DNA of 64,000 nucleotides, taken from Oscillospiraceae bacterium. GTDB lineage: Bacteria; Bacillota; Clostridia; Oscillospirales; Oscillospiraceae. The notes beneath the pieces are model-generated. The model saw only the letters and a program-made list of their open reading frames with translations, had not been told where the DNA came from and did no database searches. The stretch covers positions 1 through 64,000 of the forward strand of contig JAAWQX010000005.1 in assembly GCA_022800755.1 (NCBI GenBank). Direction: 5' to 3'. Below, piece after piece: positions 51,094 through 60,380 of this stretch (its first letter is position 1; every line of letters begins with the position of its first letter). A program made the translations under genes and the position numbers.

Positions 51094-53478
51094 TTATAGC
51101 TTTTCCATGTTCGGGCCGGCAGCACGGAGCATTAGCCGCTTTACGCCAACCGTATCAAATGTGATTTCTACCAGAGCGTCGCCGCCCATGGGGGTCATTT
51201 TTGTGATTTGGCCGGGGCCGAACGCCTTGTGGTTCACCCGGTCGCCGACCTGGAATTGCGGCAGGGTCTTCGTGCCCGTGGGAGCGGCAGGCTTCGGGCG
51301 GGACGGATGGTCCCGTCGGGAAGCGCGTGTTCCGTACTCCGGGCGGGAGACGGTGCCGTAGTCGTCGTCAAACACCGGGCGGGGCTTGTTGGGGGATGCG
51401 CCGCCTTTGTCCATGTGCGCCGTTGGGATCTCGTCCGCGAACCGGGACGGCAGGTTGCTCGTCGTCTTGCCGAACAGCATCCGCTGGCGGGCGCAGGTCA
51501 GGTACAGGTTTTTTTGCGCCCGGGTCATGGCCACGTAGCACAAGCGGCGCTCCTCTTCCATCTCGTCGGGGTAGCCGATAGTGCGCAGGCCGGGGAATAT
51601 CCCCTCTTCCATGCCCACGATGAACACCGTGGGGAATTCCAGGCCCTTGGCAGAGTGCATGGTCATCATGGACACGCAGTCCGTGTCCTTGTCCATGCTG
51701 TCTAAGTCCGTGTACAGGGCAACGTCGTCCAGAAAGCCTTCCAGCGTCGTGTCCCCGGTATCCGTAATATAGCTGATGATGTTCGTTTTCAGCTCCGCGA
51801 TATTTTCCAGGCGGGCGGTGTCCTCCGCGGTGCCTTTCGCTTCCAGGGCCGACCGGTAGCCGCTTTTTTCAACCAATTCGTCGTACAGTTCGTCCGGGGA
51901 GAGGGTCTCGTTCAAGCGGCGCAATTCCTCCACCATGTCTACAAAGGCAATCAGCTTGGGCGCGGCACGGCGGAGTTCCTCGTACTCCGGGGCACGGCGG
52001 ATGACTTCGTACAGGGTTTTTTGCTCCTGGGAGGCGATGTAGGCCGCCTGCTCGATGGTCCGGGCGCCGATGCCCCGGGGCGGGGTGTTGATAATGCGGC
52101 GCAGGCGCAGGTCGTCGCCGGGGTTGGCGATCACACACAGGTAGGACAGCATGTCCTTCACCTCCGCCCGGTCGAAAAAGCGCATACCGCCGTACACCTT
52201 ATATGGGATGCCGTTGCGCTTGAAGGCGTACTCCAGCTGGTTCGACTGGGCGTTCATGCGGTACAGCACCGCGTGGTCCCGGAAATTGCTGCCCTGGGCG
52301 TAGCTTTCCAGGATTTTTCCCGCCACGTACTGGGCTTCCTCGTCCTGGTTCTGGGTGACGTACAGCAGCAGCTTGTCGCCGTCGCCTTTGCCCGTCCAGA
52401 GGTTTTTGCCCATGCGTTCGGTGTTGTTGGCGATCACCGCGTTCGCCGCTTCCAGGATGTGGCCTGTGCTGCGGTAGTTTTGCTCCAGGCGGATCACCCG
52501 GGCGTTTTGGTACTGCCGCTCAAAGGACAGGATGTTTTCAATCGTCGCGCCGCGGAATTTGTAGATGCTCTGGTCGTCGTCGCCCACTACGCAGATGTTG
52601 CCCCATTTGCCGGACAAGAGCGTCGCCAGCAGGTACTGGATGCGGTTGGTGTCCTGGTACTCGTCTACCAGAACGTACTGGAATTTCTTCTGCCAATACT
52701 CCCGCACGTCGGTGTGCTCGGTGAGGAGCTTGACGGTGAAGTAGATCAAATCGTCAAAGTCCATGGCCCCGGCGTTATAGAGGCGGCGGGTGTATTCCAG
52801 GGCCGCCTGGCCCATTTTGCGCTTGCGCACGTCGCCGCTTTTCTCGGCGTTTTGGGCGTATTCCAGGGGGGATATGTACTGGTCCTTCGCCCGGGACAGC
52901 TCGCCCAGGACCGTGCGGGGGGGGAAGATCTTTTCGTCGAAATCCAGGTCCCGCAGGACGTGCTTCATCACCGATTGGCTGTCGCTGCTGTCGTAGATGG
53001 TGAAGTTCGTGGAAAAGCCAAGGCGGTCCGCGTCACGGCGCAGGATGCGCACGCAGGCGGAATGGAACGTCGCCGCCCAGATGTCGTTGGCTTCCGGGCC
53101 GAGGCGCGCCGCCAGGCGGTCTTTCAGCTCGCCCGCCGCTTTGTTGGTGAAGGTGATGGCGATGATGCGCCAGGGGTCTACGGGGTTTAACGCGGCGGTT
53201 TGATAGGCCGCGGGGCCGCCGGCGAGCATGGTTGTGATGTCTTCCTCTGCGGCGGTTTCGGGGATGTCATCCGAGTCCGACGCGGCACCAAAGCGCAGGA
53301 GGTTTTCGATGCGGTTGATGAGCACCGTGGTTTTGCCGCTGCCGGCGCCGGCTAAAATCAGTAAGGGGCCTTGGGTGGTCAGTACCGCCTGGCGCTGCAT
53401 GGCATTTAAATGGGAAAATTCCTGCTCGATGACTTTTTTGCGGGCATCGAGGTACCGCTGTTTGAATTCGTTTGTCAT
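51094..53478 (-). CDS. pcrA: ATP-dependent DNA helicase PcrA/UvrD
   Basis: A 794-residue SF1A helicase. The Q-motif is LNAMQRQAV, Walker A LAGAGSGKTTVL, motif II VDEYQDTN, motif III VVGDDDQSIYKFRGA, motif IV LEQNYRST, motif V SAKGLEFPTVF and motif VI CYVAMTRAQ. The C-terminal Tudor-like tail (GDRVNHKAFGPGQITKM) binds RNA polymerase in relatives. The start ATG 53478 is where family members begin; an upstream opening crosses hairpins. Functions in repair and conflict resolution. Confidence 0.95.
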   Translation of the reverse strand: MTNEFKQRYLDARKKVIEQEFSHLNAMQRQAVLTTQGPLLILAGAGSGKTTVLINRIENLLRFGAASDSDDIPETAAEEDITTMLAGGPAAYQTAALNPVDPWRIIAITFTNKAAGELKDRLAARLGPEANDIWAATFHSACVRILRRDADRLGFSTNFTIYDSSDSQSVMKHVLRDLDFDEKIFPPRTVLGELSRAKDQYISPLEYAQNAEKSGDVRKRKMGQAALEYTRRLYNAGAMDFDDLIYFTVKLLTEHTDVREYWQKKFQYVLVDEYQDTNRIQYLLATLLSGKWGNICVVGDDDQSIYKFRGATIENILSFERQYQNARVIRLEQNYRSTGHILEAANAVIANNTERMGKNLWTGKGDGDKLLLYVTQNQDEEAQYVAGKILESYAQGSNFRDHAVLYRMNAQSNQLEYAFKRNGIPYKVYGGMRFFDRAEVKDMLSYLCVIANPGDDLRLRRIINTPPRGIGARTIEQAAYIASQEQKTLYEVIRRAPEYEELRRAAPKLIAFVDMVEELRRLNETLSPDELYDELVEKSGYRSALEAKGTAEDTARLENIAELKTNIISYITDTGDTTLEGFLDDVALYTDLDSMDKDTDCVSMMTMHSAKGLEFPTVFIVGMEEGIFPGLRTIGYPDEMEEERRLCYVAMTRAQKNLYLTCARQRMLFGKTTSNLPSRFADEIPTAHMDKGGASPNKPRPVFDDDYGTVSRPEYGTRASRRDHPSRPKPAAPTGTKTLPQFQVGDRVNHKAFGPGQITKMTPMGGDALVEITFDTVGVKRLMLRAAGPNMEKL

Positions 53479-53540
53479 AGTGGGTCGATTATAGCACAGG
53501 ATGCGGGGGATTTCAACTGTTGGGGTTGTTGTAGTGCGGG

Positions 53541-53664
53541 GGGTTCCACCCCATTTCTTTTGTGACCAAAAGAAACCGGGTGGAGCCTGAAAGAAAAGTC
53601 CCGGGGGGATTTCGTTTTCCCCCCGGACCCCCTTGAAACGACACAAGGGGCTACCGCCCCTTGT
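53541..53664. repeat. Cluster of four hairpins
   Basis: GGTTCCACCC/GGGTGGAGCC encloses TTTCTTTTG/CAAAAGAAA (53554-53575). CCGGGGGG/CCCCCCGG (53601-53626) and ACAAGGGG/CCCCTTGT (53643-53664) follow. No coding potential. It looks like an intergenic repeat element upstream of pcrA; copies elsewhere would confirm. Confidence 0.55.
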
Positions 53665-53715
53665 GAATCCCCTGCGAAGTCGTGCTACGGGCAGGGAACT
53701 TTAAAAAATTACTTA

Positions 53716-53886
53716 TCAATCGAATTTGATTTCTCCGTTTTTCCTTTCATAATCAGCAATACGCTTTTTTATCATCATTTCAATTTACCGATTTGCTGAG
53801 CGTCCTTGTTCTTCAGCAATATACCGAATCTTATCAAGATAAATCTGCGGAATCCTGAGTGTGTAACGTGGTAAATCTGAAGCCAT
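53716..53886 (-). pseudogene. Arc-like ribbon-helix-helix gene with internal stop
   Basis: ATG 53886 follows AAAGGAGGG. The frame reads LPRYTLRIPQIYLDKIRYIAEEQGRSANR, quoted in parts: YTLRIPQ strand, then GRSANR. It hits TAA (53785-53787) exactly where Arc-family proteins have GlU (RSANREIE). The frame then continues IEMMIKKRIADYERKNGEIKF to a TGA at 53716. A single G-to-T change (GAA to TAA) explains it. It is an inactivated Arc-type DNA-binding protein, possibly once controlling its own divergent promoter region. Confidence 0.7.
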
Positions 53887-53931
53887 AAGGACCCTCCTTT
53901 CGTCAGTATGACGCTATTTTAGCATAAAAAA

Positions 53932-53975
53932 TTCGTCCGAACGAACTTGACGCAAAAGTGACGCAATGCTATAAT
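53932..53975 (+). promoter_or_regulatory. Divergent control region with promoter
   Basis: TTGACG (53947-53952), 17-base spacer, TATAAT (53970-53975) drives the gene at 54030. TTCGT-N4-ACGAA (53932-53945) lies between it and the Arc-like pseudogene and could be the latter's operator. Confidence 0.65.
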
Positions 53976-54029
53976 TTATTGGCAATCCCATTTTGGGGGC
54001 AAAAGATATAAAAAGGAGAGCATTTTATT

Positions 54030-54380
54030 ATGACCGAACAAGAAAAAGAACAGCACGCTATGGAGTTTCTCGCTTGGGCGCTGCGGCATGAATCGCTGCT
54101 TTTTTCGTTGCAGGAAGACTGCGTAGACAATTGGATTCCCGATTACATCGAACTGCTCCAATTGTTGTACCATTATGATTTCTATGAAGCCTGCGTGCTG
54201 TGCGTCTTGCTGGCAAAAAACAGCGCTTTTATTAGTTCCGCTATGACCGATACTGTACAAGAATTGGTGTGTACCGAATTAAAATCCCAAGGCACGAAAA
54301 AAATGCTTGAAAATTTCATTTCCAAAATTCAATCTACAAATGAGCAAATCAAAACTACCCAGAAAAAAACCGCTGTATGA
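54030..54380 (+). CDS. Hypothetical helical protein, 116 residues
   Basis: A small acidic then basic helical protein (FLAWALRHESLLFSLQEDC; YIELLQLLYHYDFYEACVLCVLLAKN; basic tail KTTQKKTAV). No family recognised. A strong promoter and AAAAAGGAG precede it. It is divergent from a broken Arc-like gene, an arrangement seen in small acquired modules. Confidence 0.6.
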   Translation: MTEQEKEQHAMEFLAWALRHESLLFSLQEDCVDNWIPDYIELLQLLYHYDFYEACVLCVLLAKNSAFISSAMTDTVQELVCTELKSQGTKKMLENFISKIQSTNEQIKTTQKKTAV

Positions 54381-54408
54381 ACAAGACCCATCGGAGTTCC
54401 CGGTGGGT

Positions 54409-55119
54409 CTATGCTTCTAACAATATTCGCAACTTTTCAATCGCGCGCTTTTCCAGTCTTGAGACTTGGACCTGGCTCACGCCGACCACTTGGGAGGCCT
54501 TGTCCTGGGTCAGGCCGTGGTAGTAGCGCAGGGCGATCACCTGGCGCTCTTTTTCCGGGAGTTTCTTGATCGCTTCTTTCAGGGATACCTGCTCGATGAC
54601 CCGCTCTTCTTCGCCGTAGTCGCCGAGGACATTTTCCAGAGTGAAGCCGCCGTCGCCGGATTCTTTTTGCAGGGATTCCGTCGGGCCGGTCGCCGTCTCG
54701 GCGATGGCGATGTCTTCCGGGGCGATGCCCGTCGCTTCCGCGATCTCCGACAGCGTGGGGGCACGGTTCAGGCGCTGTTCCAGGTCGTTCCGGGCGGTGC
54801 GGATCACAGCGGCTTGCTCTTTGATGGTGCGGCTGACCTTGATCGCGCCGTCGTCACGGAGGAAGCGGCGGATTTCGCCGGATATCTTCGGGACGGCGTA
54901 GGTGGAAAACTGCGTGCCGTAGGCTTCGTCGAAGCCCTCGATGGCTTTCAGGAAGCCCACGCAGCCTAACTGGTACAGGTCGTCTGAGTCTACGCCACGG
55001 CCGAAAAAACGACGGGCTACCGACCAGATCAGGCCGGAATTCCGCTCTACCAGGCGCTCGGTGGCGGACGCGTCGCCCCCTTGGGAGGCCCGGATGTCCG
55101 CGAGGTTTTCTTCCGTCAT
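54409..55119 (-). CDS. sigF: Forespore sigma factor SigF
   Basis: A 236-residue sigma-70 factor of the sporulation group: region 2 (LIWSVARRFFGRGVDSDDLYQLGCVGFLKAIEGFD, quoted in parts: DDLYQLGCVGFLKAI), region 3 (RAPTLSEIAEATG) and region 4 (LTQDKASQVVGVSQVQVSRLE). Third gene of the spoIIA operon, overlapping spoIIAB by four bases. It directs the first forespore-specific transcription once released from SpoIIAB. Confidence 0.95.
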   Translation of the reverse strand: MTEENLADIRASQGGDASATERLVERNSGLIWSVARRFFGRGVDSDDLYQLGCVGFLKAIEGFDEAYGTQFSTYAVPKISGEIRRFLRDDGAIKVSRTIKEQAAVIRTARNDLEQRLNRAPTLSEIAEATGIAPEDIAIAETATGPTESLQKESGDGGFTLENVLGDYGEEERVIEQVSLKEAIKKLPEKERQVIALRYYHGLTQDKASQVVGVSQVQVSRLEKRAIEKLRILLEA

Positions 55120-55556
55120 CGGCCCGTGTTCCGTACCCGGATGCGCCGGGCCATGGTCACGGTCGTCCCCTTGCCCGGCGCCGAACGGACACGCAGGCGG
55201 TCCGTGAAGCTCTCCATGATCGTGAAGCCCATGCCGCTGCGCTCCTCGCCGCCGGTGGTGTACAACGGCTCCATCGCCTGCTTCACGTCCGGGATGCCCA
55301 GGCCCTTGTCACGGACGGTGATCTCTAAGATGTTGCCCTCTAAGATGCGGGCTTTCAGCCAGATGGTGCCGATGGAATCCGGGTAGGCGTGGACGATGGC
55401 GTTCGTCACCGCCTCCGATACCGCCGTGCGGATGTCGCCTAGCTCCTCCATGGTGGGGTCAAGCTGCGCCGCGAACGCCGCTACCGCGCTGCGGGCGTAG
55501 CCCTCGTTTACGCTTTTGCTGGGGAATTCCAGCTTTATGTAATTGGAAACTTGCAT
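55116..55556 (-). CDS. spoIIAB: Anti-sigma F factor SpoIIAB
   Basis: A 146-residue GHKL-type kinase/anti-sigma factor. TAVSEAVTNAIVHAYP is the N-box, VRDKGLGIPD the G1-box and GGEERSGMGFTIMESF the G2-box. It binds SigF and phosphorylates SpoIIAA. The start is ATG 55556 after GAGAGGAA; 17 upstream codons overlap spoIIAA and lack a site. Confidence 0.95.
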   Translation of the reverse strand: MQVSNYIKLEFPSKSVNEGYARSAVAAFAAQLDPTMEELGDIRTAVSEAVTNAIVHAYPDSIGTIWLKARILEGNILEITVRDKGLGIPDVKQAMEPLYTTGGEERSGMGFTIMESFTDRLRVRSAPGKGTTVTMARRIRVRNTGR

Positions 55557-55572
55557 GGTTCCTCTCTCCTTT

Positions 55573-55887
55573 CTACGTTTCCTGGGCGATGGGCACGATG
55601 CGCTCAATGCCTGACGTTTCCATCACCCGCATGGCCTGGCGGGACGGGTGCTCGATCCAGACCTTGCCCCCCTGCGCCGCCGCTAATTTATGCGCTTTTA
55701 AGATCAGCGCGATGCCGGAGCTGTCCATGAAGGTCAGGCCCGACATGTCCAGCACGCACTCCCGGGCAAGGCTCTGCTCCAGTTCCCGCTCGATGGCTTT
55801 CATCGCCGGGCGGGCGCTGTGGTGGTCTAACTCGCCTTGGAGATAGAGGGTCAGTTTTCCGTTTTCGTATGCGCTGGCTATGTTCAT
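55573..55887 (-). CDS. spoIIAA: Anti-sigma F factor antagonist SpoIIAA
   Basis: A 104-residue STAS-domain protein. LDMSGLTFMDSSGIALILKAH contains the phosphorylatable Ser (DSSG near residue 57), quoted in parts: TFMDSSGIALIL. GGAGG precedes the ATG. Dephosphorylated SpoIIAA binds SpoIIAB and frees SigF. First gene of the operon; its ribosome-binding site follows the valS terminator by a few bases. Confidence 0.95.
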   Translation of the reverse strand: MNIASAYENGKLTLYLQGELDHHSARPAMKAIERELEQSLARECVLDMSGLTFMDSSGIALILKAHKLAAAQGGKVWIEHPSRQAMRVMETSGIERIVPIAQET

Positions 55888-55904
55888 TTTTTACCTCCAA
55901 AATG

Positions 55905-55938
55905 AAAAAAGCACAGATACCACGAACGGTATCTGTGC
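55905..55938 (-). terminator. Terminator between valS and spoIIA
   Basis: GCACAGATACC (55911-55921) pairs with GGTATCTGTGC (55928-55938); on the minus strand TTTTTTC follows. It ends about 20 bases before spoIIAA. Confidence 0.88.
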
Positions 55939-55992
55939 TTATTGTAATATTCTTATGCTGCGAAATTTGCAGAAAGTACGGGGGTTGGAAAA

Positions 55993-58611
55993 TTATCCTA
56001 ACTTTTTCAGGCTTTCTTCCAGGTTCGCGATGAGGGCTTCCGCTTTCGCCAGGCGGTCACGCTCGGCGGCGACGACCTGTTCCGGGGCTTTGGCGACGAA
56101 GCTTTCGTTGCTCAATTTCTTTTCCTGGGACGCTTTTTGCTGTTTCGCTTTTTCCAGTTCCTTGGTGATGCGCTCCCGCTCCTGGGCGAGGTCTACCAGT
56201 TCCGCCATGGGCAGGTACAGCTTGCATTCGTCCGTGACAATGCTCACCATGCCGTCAATGTTCTCCGGGGCGGTGTTGGTGACGTCTACGGATGAGGCGT
56301 AGGCCAGCTTTACCAGGAACGGGATGCCGGCGGTGAAGACGTCGGTTTTGTCCGTCACGGCGATGATGTGGGCTTTTTTGCTGGGCGGGACGTTCATTTC
56401 CGCACGGCGGCTGCGCACCGCTTTGATGGCCGTCATGACCGTCTCCATGGCGGCTTCTTCCCCGGGGTAGGACAGCGACTTGGTGTAGGACGGGTAGGGG
56501 CTGACCATGATCGCTTCGCCGTCGTGGGGCAGAGCTTGGAAAATCTCTTCCGTGATGAAAGGCATGAAGGGGTGCAGGAGCTTCAGGGTCTCGGTCAGGA
56601 CGTAGAGGAGGACCTTTTGCGCCTGGAGCTTGTCTGATTCGCTCTCGCCGTAGAGACGGGTCTTGGTCAGTTCAATGTACCAGTCGCAGAAATCGTCCCA
56701 GATGAAGTCGTAGATTTTCCCGGCGGCTACGCCTAATTCGTAGGCGTCCAGGTTGGCGCAGACTTCGCCGGCGAGGGTGTTCAGCTTGGAGAGAATCCAC
56801 TTGTCCTCGATGGACAGGGTCTCCGGCAGCTCGTTTTTGTCGACGGTCAGGTTCATCATCACAAAGCGGCTGGCGTTCCACAGCTTGTTGGCGAAGTTGC
56901 GCATGGCTTCGCAGCGCTCTGGGAAGTAGCGCATGTCGTTGCCGGGGGAGTTGCCCGTGATGATGTTGAAGCGCAGCGCGTCCGCGCCGTATTCGTTGAT
57001 GACCTCGATGGGGTCCACGCCGTTGCCCAGGGATTTCGACATCTTGCGGCCCTGGCTGTCCCGGATCAGGCCGTGGATGAAGACCGTGTGGAACGGCGGC
57101 TTTTTCATGTGCTCGCAGCCGGAGAAGATCATGCGGGCCACCCAGAAGAAGATGATGTCGTAGCCCGTGACCAGCACGTCGGTGGGGTAGAAATACTCCA
57201 GTTCCTCGGTCTTTTCCGGCCAGCCCAGAGTGGAAAACGGCCACAGGGCGCTGCTGAACCAGGTGTCCAGAACGTCGGGGTCGCGCTGGATATTTTTGCT
57301 GTGGCAGTGCTCGCATTCCGTGGCGTCTTCCCGGCTGACGGTCATGTGGCCGCAGTCCGCGCAGTACCAGGCGGGAATCTGGTGGCCCCACCAGAGCTGG
57401 CGGGAGATGCACCAGTCTTTGACGTTGTTCATCCAGTTCAGGTAAATCTTGCTGAAGCGGTCGGGGACGAATTTCACCTCGCCGTCCTCCACCACGCGGA
57501 TGGCTTCTTTCGCGAGGGGTTCCATCTTCACAAACCACTGGTCAGAGGCCAGGGGCTCTACGTCGTTATGGCAGCGGTAGCAGGTGCCTACGTTGTGGGT
57601 GTGGTCCTCGATCTTCACCAGGTAGCCTTCCGCTTCCAGGTCCGCCACGATGGCTTTCCGGGCTTCGTAACGGTCCAGGCCGTCGTACTTGCCGCCGTTG
57701 ATGATCTTCGCGCTGCCGTCGAAAATCAAAATCTGCGCCAGGTTGTGGCGCTGGCCCACCTCGAAGTCGTTGGGGTCGTGGCAGGGGGTCATCTTTACCG
57801 CGCCGGTGCCGAAGCCAAGCTCTACGTATTCGTCCGCGACGATGGGGATCTCACGGCCCACCAGGGGCAAAATCGCCGTTTTGCCAATCAGGTGCTGGAA
57901 ACGCTCGTCGTCCGGGTGAACGGCGACGCCGGTGTCGCCCAGCATGGTCTCCGGGCGGGTGGTGGCGACGATGATGTACTCGTCGCTGTCCTTGATGGGG
58001 TAGCGGATGTGCCACAGGTGGCCGGGCTTTTCCGTGTACTCCACTTCCGCGTCACTGAGGGCCGTGGTGCAGTTGGGACACCAGTTGATGATGCGTTTAC
58101 CTTTATAAATCAAGCCCTTTTCGTACAGGCTGACGAATACCTCCCGCACCGCTTTGGACAGGCCCTCGTCCATGGTGAAGCGCAGGCGGTCCCAGTCGCA
58201 GGAGCTGCCCAGGGTCTTTAATTGCTCAATGATGCGTCCGCCGTACTGCTCCTTCCATTCCCAGACCCGGTCCAGGAATTTTTCACGGCCCAGGTCGAAG
58301 CGGGTGAGGCCTTCTTCCCGCAGCTTTTCTTCCACCTTGATTTGGGTGGCGATGCCCGCGTGGTCGTAGCCCGGCATCCACAGGGTCTCGAAGCCCTGCA
58401 TCCGCTTGTAGCGGATGAGAATGTCCTGGATCGTCTCGTCAAAGGCGTGGCCCAGGTGCAGCTGCCCCGTGACGTTCGGGGGCGGGATGACGATGGTGAA
58501 GGGTTTTTTGTCCGGGTTGGGTGCGGCGTGGAAATAGCCGCCCTTGACCCACAGGTCGTAGATGCTCTGCTCGACCTGCCGGGGTTCGTAGACCTTGGGG
58601 AGTTCTTTCAT
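55993..58611 (-). CDS. valS: Valyl-tRNA synthetase
   Basis: An 872-residue class I synthetase. The HIGH motif appears as HLGH in [13 protein letters not shown] near residues 44-52; the editing domain follows ([11 protein letters not shown]); KMSKS is in [14 protein letters not shown] near residue 520. The anticodon-binding region and a C-terminal coiled coil ([19 protein letters not shown]) complete a normal length. Expression is under a valine T-box. Confidence 0.96.
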   Translation of the reverse strand: MKELPKVYEPRQVEQSIYDLWVKGGYFHAAPNPDKKPFTIVIPPPNVTGQLHLGHAFDETIQDILIRYKRMQGFETLWMPGYDHAGIATQIKVEEKLREEGLTRFDLGREKFLDRVWEWKEQYGGRIIEQLKTLGSSCDWDRLRFTMDEGLSKAVREVFVSLYEKGLIYKGKRIINWCPNCTTALSDAEVEYTEKPGHLWHIRYPIKDSDEYIIVATTRPETMLGDTGVAVHPDDERFQHLIGKTAILPLVGREIPIVADEYVELGFGTGAVKMTPCHDPNDFEVGQRHNLAQILIFDGSAKIINGGKYDGLDRYEARKAIVADLEAEGYLVKIEDHTHNVGTCYRCHNDVEPLASDQWFVKMEPLAKEAIRVVEDGEVKFVPDRFSKIYLNWMNNVKDWCISRQLWWGHQIPAWYCADCGHMTVSREDATECEHCHSKNIQRDPDVLDTWFSSALWPFSTLGWPEKTEELEYFYPTDVLVTGYDIIFFWVARMIFSGCEHMKKPPFHTVFIHGLIRDSQGRKMSKSLGNGVDPIEVINEYGADALRFNIITGNSPGNDMRYFPERCEAMRNFANKLWNASRFVMMNLTVDKNELPETLSIEDKWILSKLNTLAGEVCANLDAYELGVAAGKIYDFIWDDFCDWYIELTKTRLYGESESDKLQAQKVLLYVLTETLKLLHPFMPFITEEIFQALPHDGEAIMVSPYPSYTKSLSYPGEEAAMETVMTAIKAVRSRRAEMNVPPSKKAHIIAVTDKTDVFTAGIPFLVKLAYASSVDVTNTAPENIDGMVSIVTDECKLYLPMAELVDLAQERERITKELEKAKQQKASQEKKLSNESFVAKAPEQVVAAERDRLAKAEALIANLEESLKKLG

Positions 58612-58639
58612 GTTCGTTCCTCTTTCTGTTTAAAATGAA

Positions 58640-58868
58640 AACGCCCTGAAGCAATGCTTCAGGGCGTAATGATTACGTGGTACCACCTGAATTCCGCATG
58701 AAAATGCGGCACTCGTTCCCTCTGTAACGGGAGGACCCGGTTCCGGTTACTGGGGTTCACCGGAACGGCTCTGGAGCGACTTCCACCGCCCGCCCATACG
58801 GACTCGCACCGAACGTCCGCTCTCTGAATGCGCCAGGGGATGTACTGTTCTCCGTCTTTGCCTGTAAC
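58640..58868 (-). promoter_or_regulatory. T-box riboswitch (valine) upstream of valS
   Basis: On the minus strand, a long stem I region holds GTC at 58780-58778 in GGAAGTCGCTCC, the likely valine specifier codon. The conserved T-box sequence AGGTGGTACCACG is at 58688-58676, followed by a terminator (GCCCTGAAGC/GCTTCAGGGC, 58642-58666, then TTTTC). Uncharged tRNA-Val should stabilise the antiterminator and switch on valS. Confidence 0.93.
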
Positions 58869-58874
58869 GTATTG

Positions 58875-58903
58875 ATTATAGGGGCTTTGGGGAAATTTGT
58901 CAA
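58875..58903 (-). promoter_or_regulatory. Sigma-A promoter of the valS T-box leader
   Basis: Minus strand TTGACA and TATAAT with a 17-base spacer, a full-consensus promoter lying just past the trxA stop. Confidence 0.9.
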
Positions 58904-58906
58904 GAA

Positions 58907-59218
58907 TCAGTTGACGCCCAGCATGACTTCTAGCTGGTCCAGGCTCTGCACGCCCACACGCCGGGTCACTTCCTCGCCTTCCCGGTAGACGATCAGGGTC
59001 GGGATGCTCATGACGCCGAAGCGGGCCGCGATGCTGGGTTCGTCGTCTACGTTCAGCTTCGCTACCGTCACCTTGCCCTCGTATTTCTCCCCCAGCTCGT
59101 CAATCACCGGGGCCTGCATCTTGCACGGGCCGCACCAGTCCGCCCAGAAGTCCACCAGGGTCACGCCATTGCCGATGATGCTGTCAAAATTCTTGTTCGT
59201 TAAGTCCATGTGTGCCAT
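58907..59218 (-). CDS. trxA: Thioredoxin
   Basis: A 103-residue thioredoxin with the redox motif WADWCGPCKM (residues ~26-35) and cis-proline block MSIPTLIVYREG. AAAGGAG suits the ATG at 59218; an ATG two codons earlier overlaps the trxB stop but sits too close to the site. Coupled to trxB, its presumed reductase. Confidence 0.95.
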   Translation of the reverse strand: MAHMDLTNKNFDSIIGNGVTLVDFWADWCGPCKMQAPVIDELGEKYEGKVTVAKLNVDDEPSIAARFGVMSIPTLIVYREGEEVTRRVGVQSLDQLEVMLGVN

Positions 59219-59220
59219 GT

Positions 59221-60036
59221 TCATTTCTCCTTTGTGTCCAGATATTTTACCGCGGATAACGCCGCGATGTTGCCTTCGCCTACGGCTTTCGCCGCCTGAT
59301 AGGGCGCGCCCGTGCAGTCCCCCGCCGCAAATACCCCGGGAATGCTCGTGGACATGCTCCGGTCCGTCTTGATCGCGCCGTTTTCCGTTTCCAGCCCCGG
59401 CAGCAGCGACGTGGGCGCCACGCCGGATCGCAGGATGAAGATCCCCTGCACCGGGTATTCCGCGCCGTCCGCGATCAATGTGGTAACGGTCTGTTCGCCG
59501 CGGATCTCGTAATCTTTCGCCCGGGTCTTGTCGAAATACTCCACCTGGCAGCCGATGCGCCCCAGGAAGTCCGCTTCCTCCGGCGCGTCGTCACACAGGC
59601 CGATCACCGCCACGGGCTTGCTTCGGTACATCATACCATCGCAGGTAGCGCAGTAACTCACGCCACGGCCTAGGTATTCCGCTTCCCCGGGGTAGGGGCG
59701 GCCCATGGAGATGCCCGAGGTTACGATCAGGCAGCCCGCGTCCAGGTACTCGCTGCCCACCGCCACGCCGAATCGTCCCGACAGGGGCATCGCGGATGTG
59801 GCCCGGCCATGGAGGAACTCCGCGCCCTGGGCTTTTGCCTGGGCCGTCATGGCTTGCAGCAGGTCTCTGCCCGACGCGCCCGGAAGTCCTGGGTAGTTTT
59901 CTACCCGCTCCGCTTTGTATAAATGGGACCCCGTCTCCCCCGCGGTCACGACGGTCACCGTCTTTCCCCGGGCACGCAGGGTCAGCGCCGCCGACAGGCC
60001 CGCAGGCCCGCCGCCGATAATCACTACGTCCGGCAT
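59221..60036 (-). CDS. trxB: Thioredoxin reductase-like flavoprotein lacking NADPH motifs
   Basis: A 271-residue flavoprotein, ~40 residues shorter than ordinary TrxB. FAD motif IIGGGPAGLSAAL at the start, redox CATC in SYCATCDGMMY (~residues 129-139), and FAAGDCTGAPYQ at the end are intact. The second Rossmann site, normally GxGxxA followed by HRRxxxR, is instead VIGLCDDAPEEA, and no HRR motif follows. This resembles clostridial ferredoxin-dependent flavin thioredoxin reductases. Followed by trxA after a 2-base gap. Confidence 0.85.
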   Translation of the reverse strand: MPDVVIIGGGPAGLSAALTLRARGKTVTVVTAGETGSHLYKAERVENYPGLPGASGRDLLQAMTAQAKAQGAEFLHGRATSAMPLSGRFGVAVGSEYLDAGCLIVTSGISMGRPYPGEAEYLGRGVSYCATCDGMMYRSKPVAVIGLCDDAPEEADFLGRIGCQVEYFDKTRAKDYEIRGEQTVTTLIADGAEYPVQGIFILRSGVAPTSLLPGLETENGAIKTDRSMSTSIPGVFAAGDCTGAPYQAAKAVGEGNIAALSAVKYLDTKEK

Positions 60037-60070
60037 CCGACCACCTCACTTTACAGGTTTGTAAGATGAT

Positions 60071-60099
60071 AGTTTACCATACTATCGTTCCCCTGTAAA
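60071..60099 (-). promoter_or_regulatory. Promoter of trxB-trxA
   Basis: Minus strand TTTACA and TAAACT with a 17-base spacer. TTACA-N4-TGTAA dyad (60052-60065) lies between it and trxB and could be an operator. Confidence 0.55.
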
Positions 60100-60165
60100 T
60101 GCCGTTTTACTCTCAAGGCTTGTCAATTTTTTGACATTTTTCTCCCGTCGGGGGGCAATTTCTCC

Positions 60166-60194
60166 TTGACAGGGAAAATACGCGGGTGTACAAT
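60166..60194 (+). promoter_or_regulatory. Sigma-A promoter of rny
   Basis: TTGACA (60166-60171), 17-base spacer, TGTACAAT (TACAAT 60189-60194). A ~180-base leader follows without recognisable riboswitch; it contains two TGAATATTTAT-like direct repeats (around 60198 and 60255). Confidence 0.7.
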
Positions 60195-60380
60195 GAAGTG
60201 AATATTTATAACTGTGTCAGCCTCTATGGTGGTAGATCGGAGCAGCAGTTTTCGTGAATATTTATTTAACCTTATGGCGGAATTTTTCCGTTTTCACCCA
60301 GAGTGACATACATTTCAGTTGAATATGTTCCTCTGAACAGCACCCCAATTTTTGAAAGAATGGAGGTGTGTTTACTTACT

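Noticed and set aside
53932-53945. LexA (SOS) box
   Set aside because: TTCGT-N4-ACGAA lacks the CGAAC-N4-GTTCG layout of the Gram-positive SOS box; more likely the operator of the adjacent Arc-like gene.
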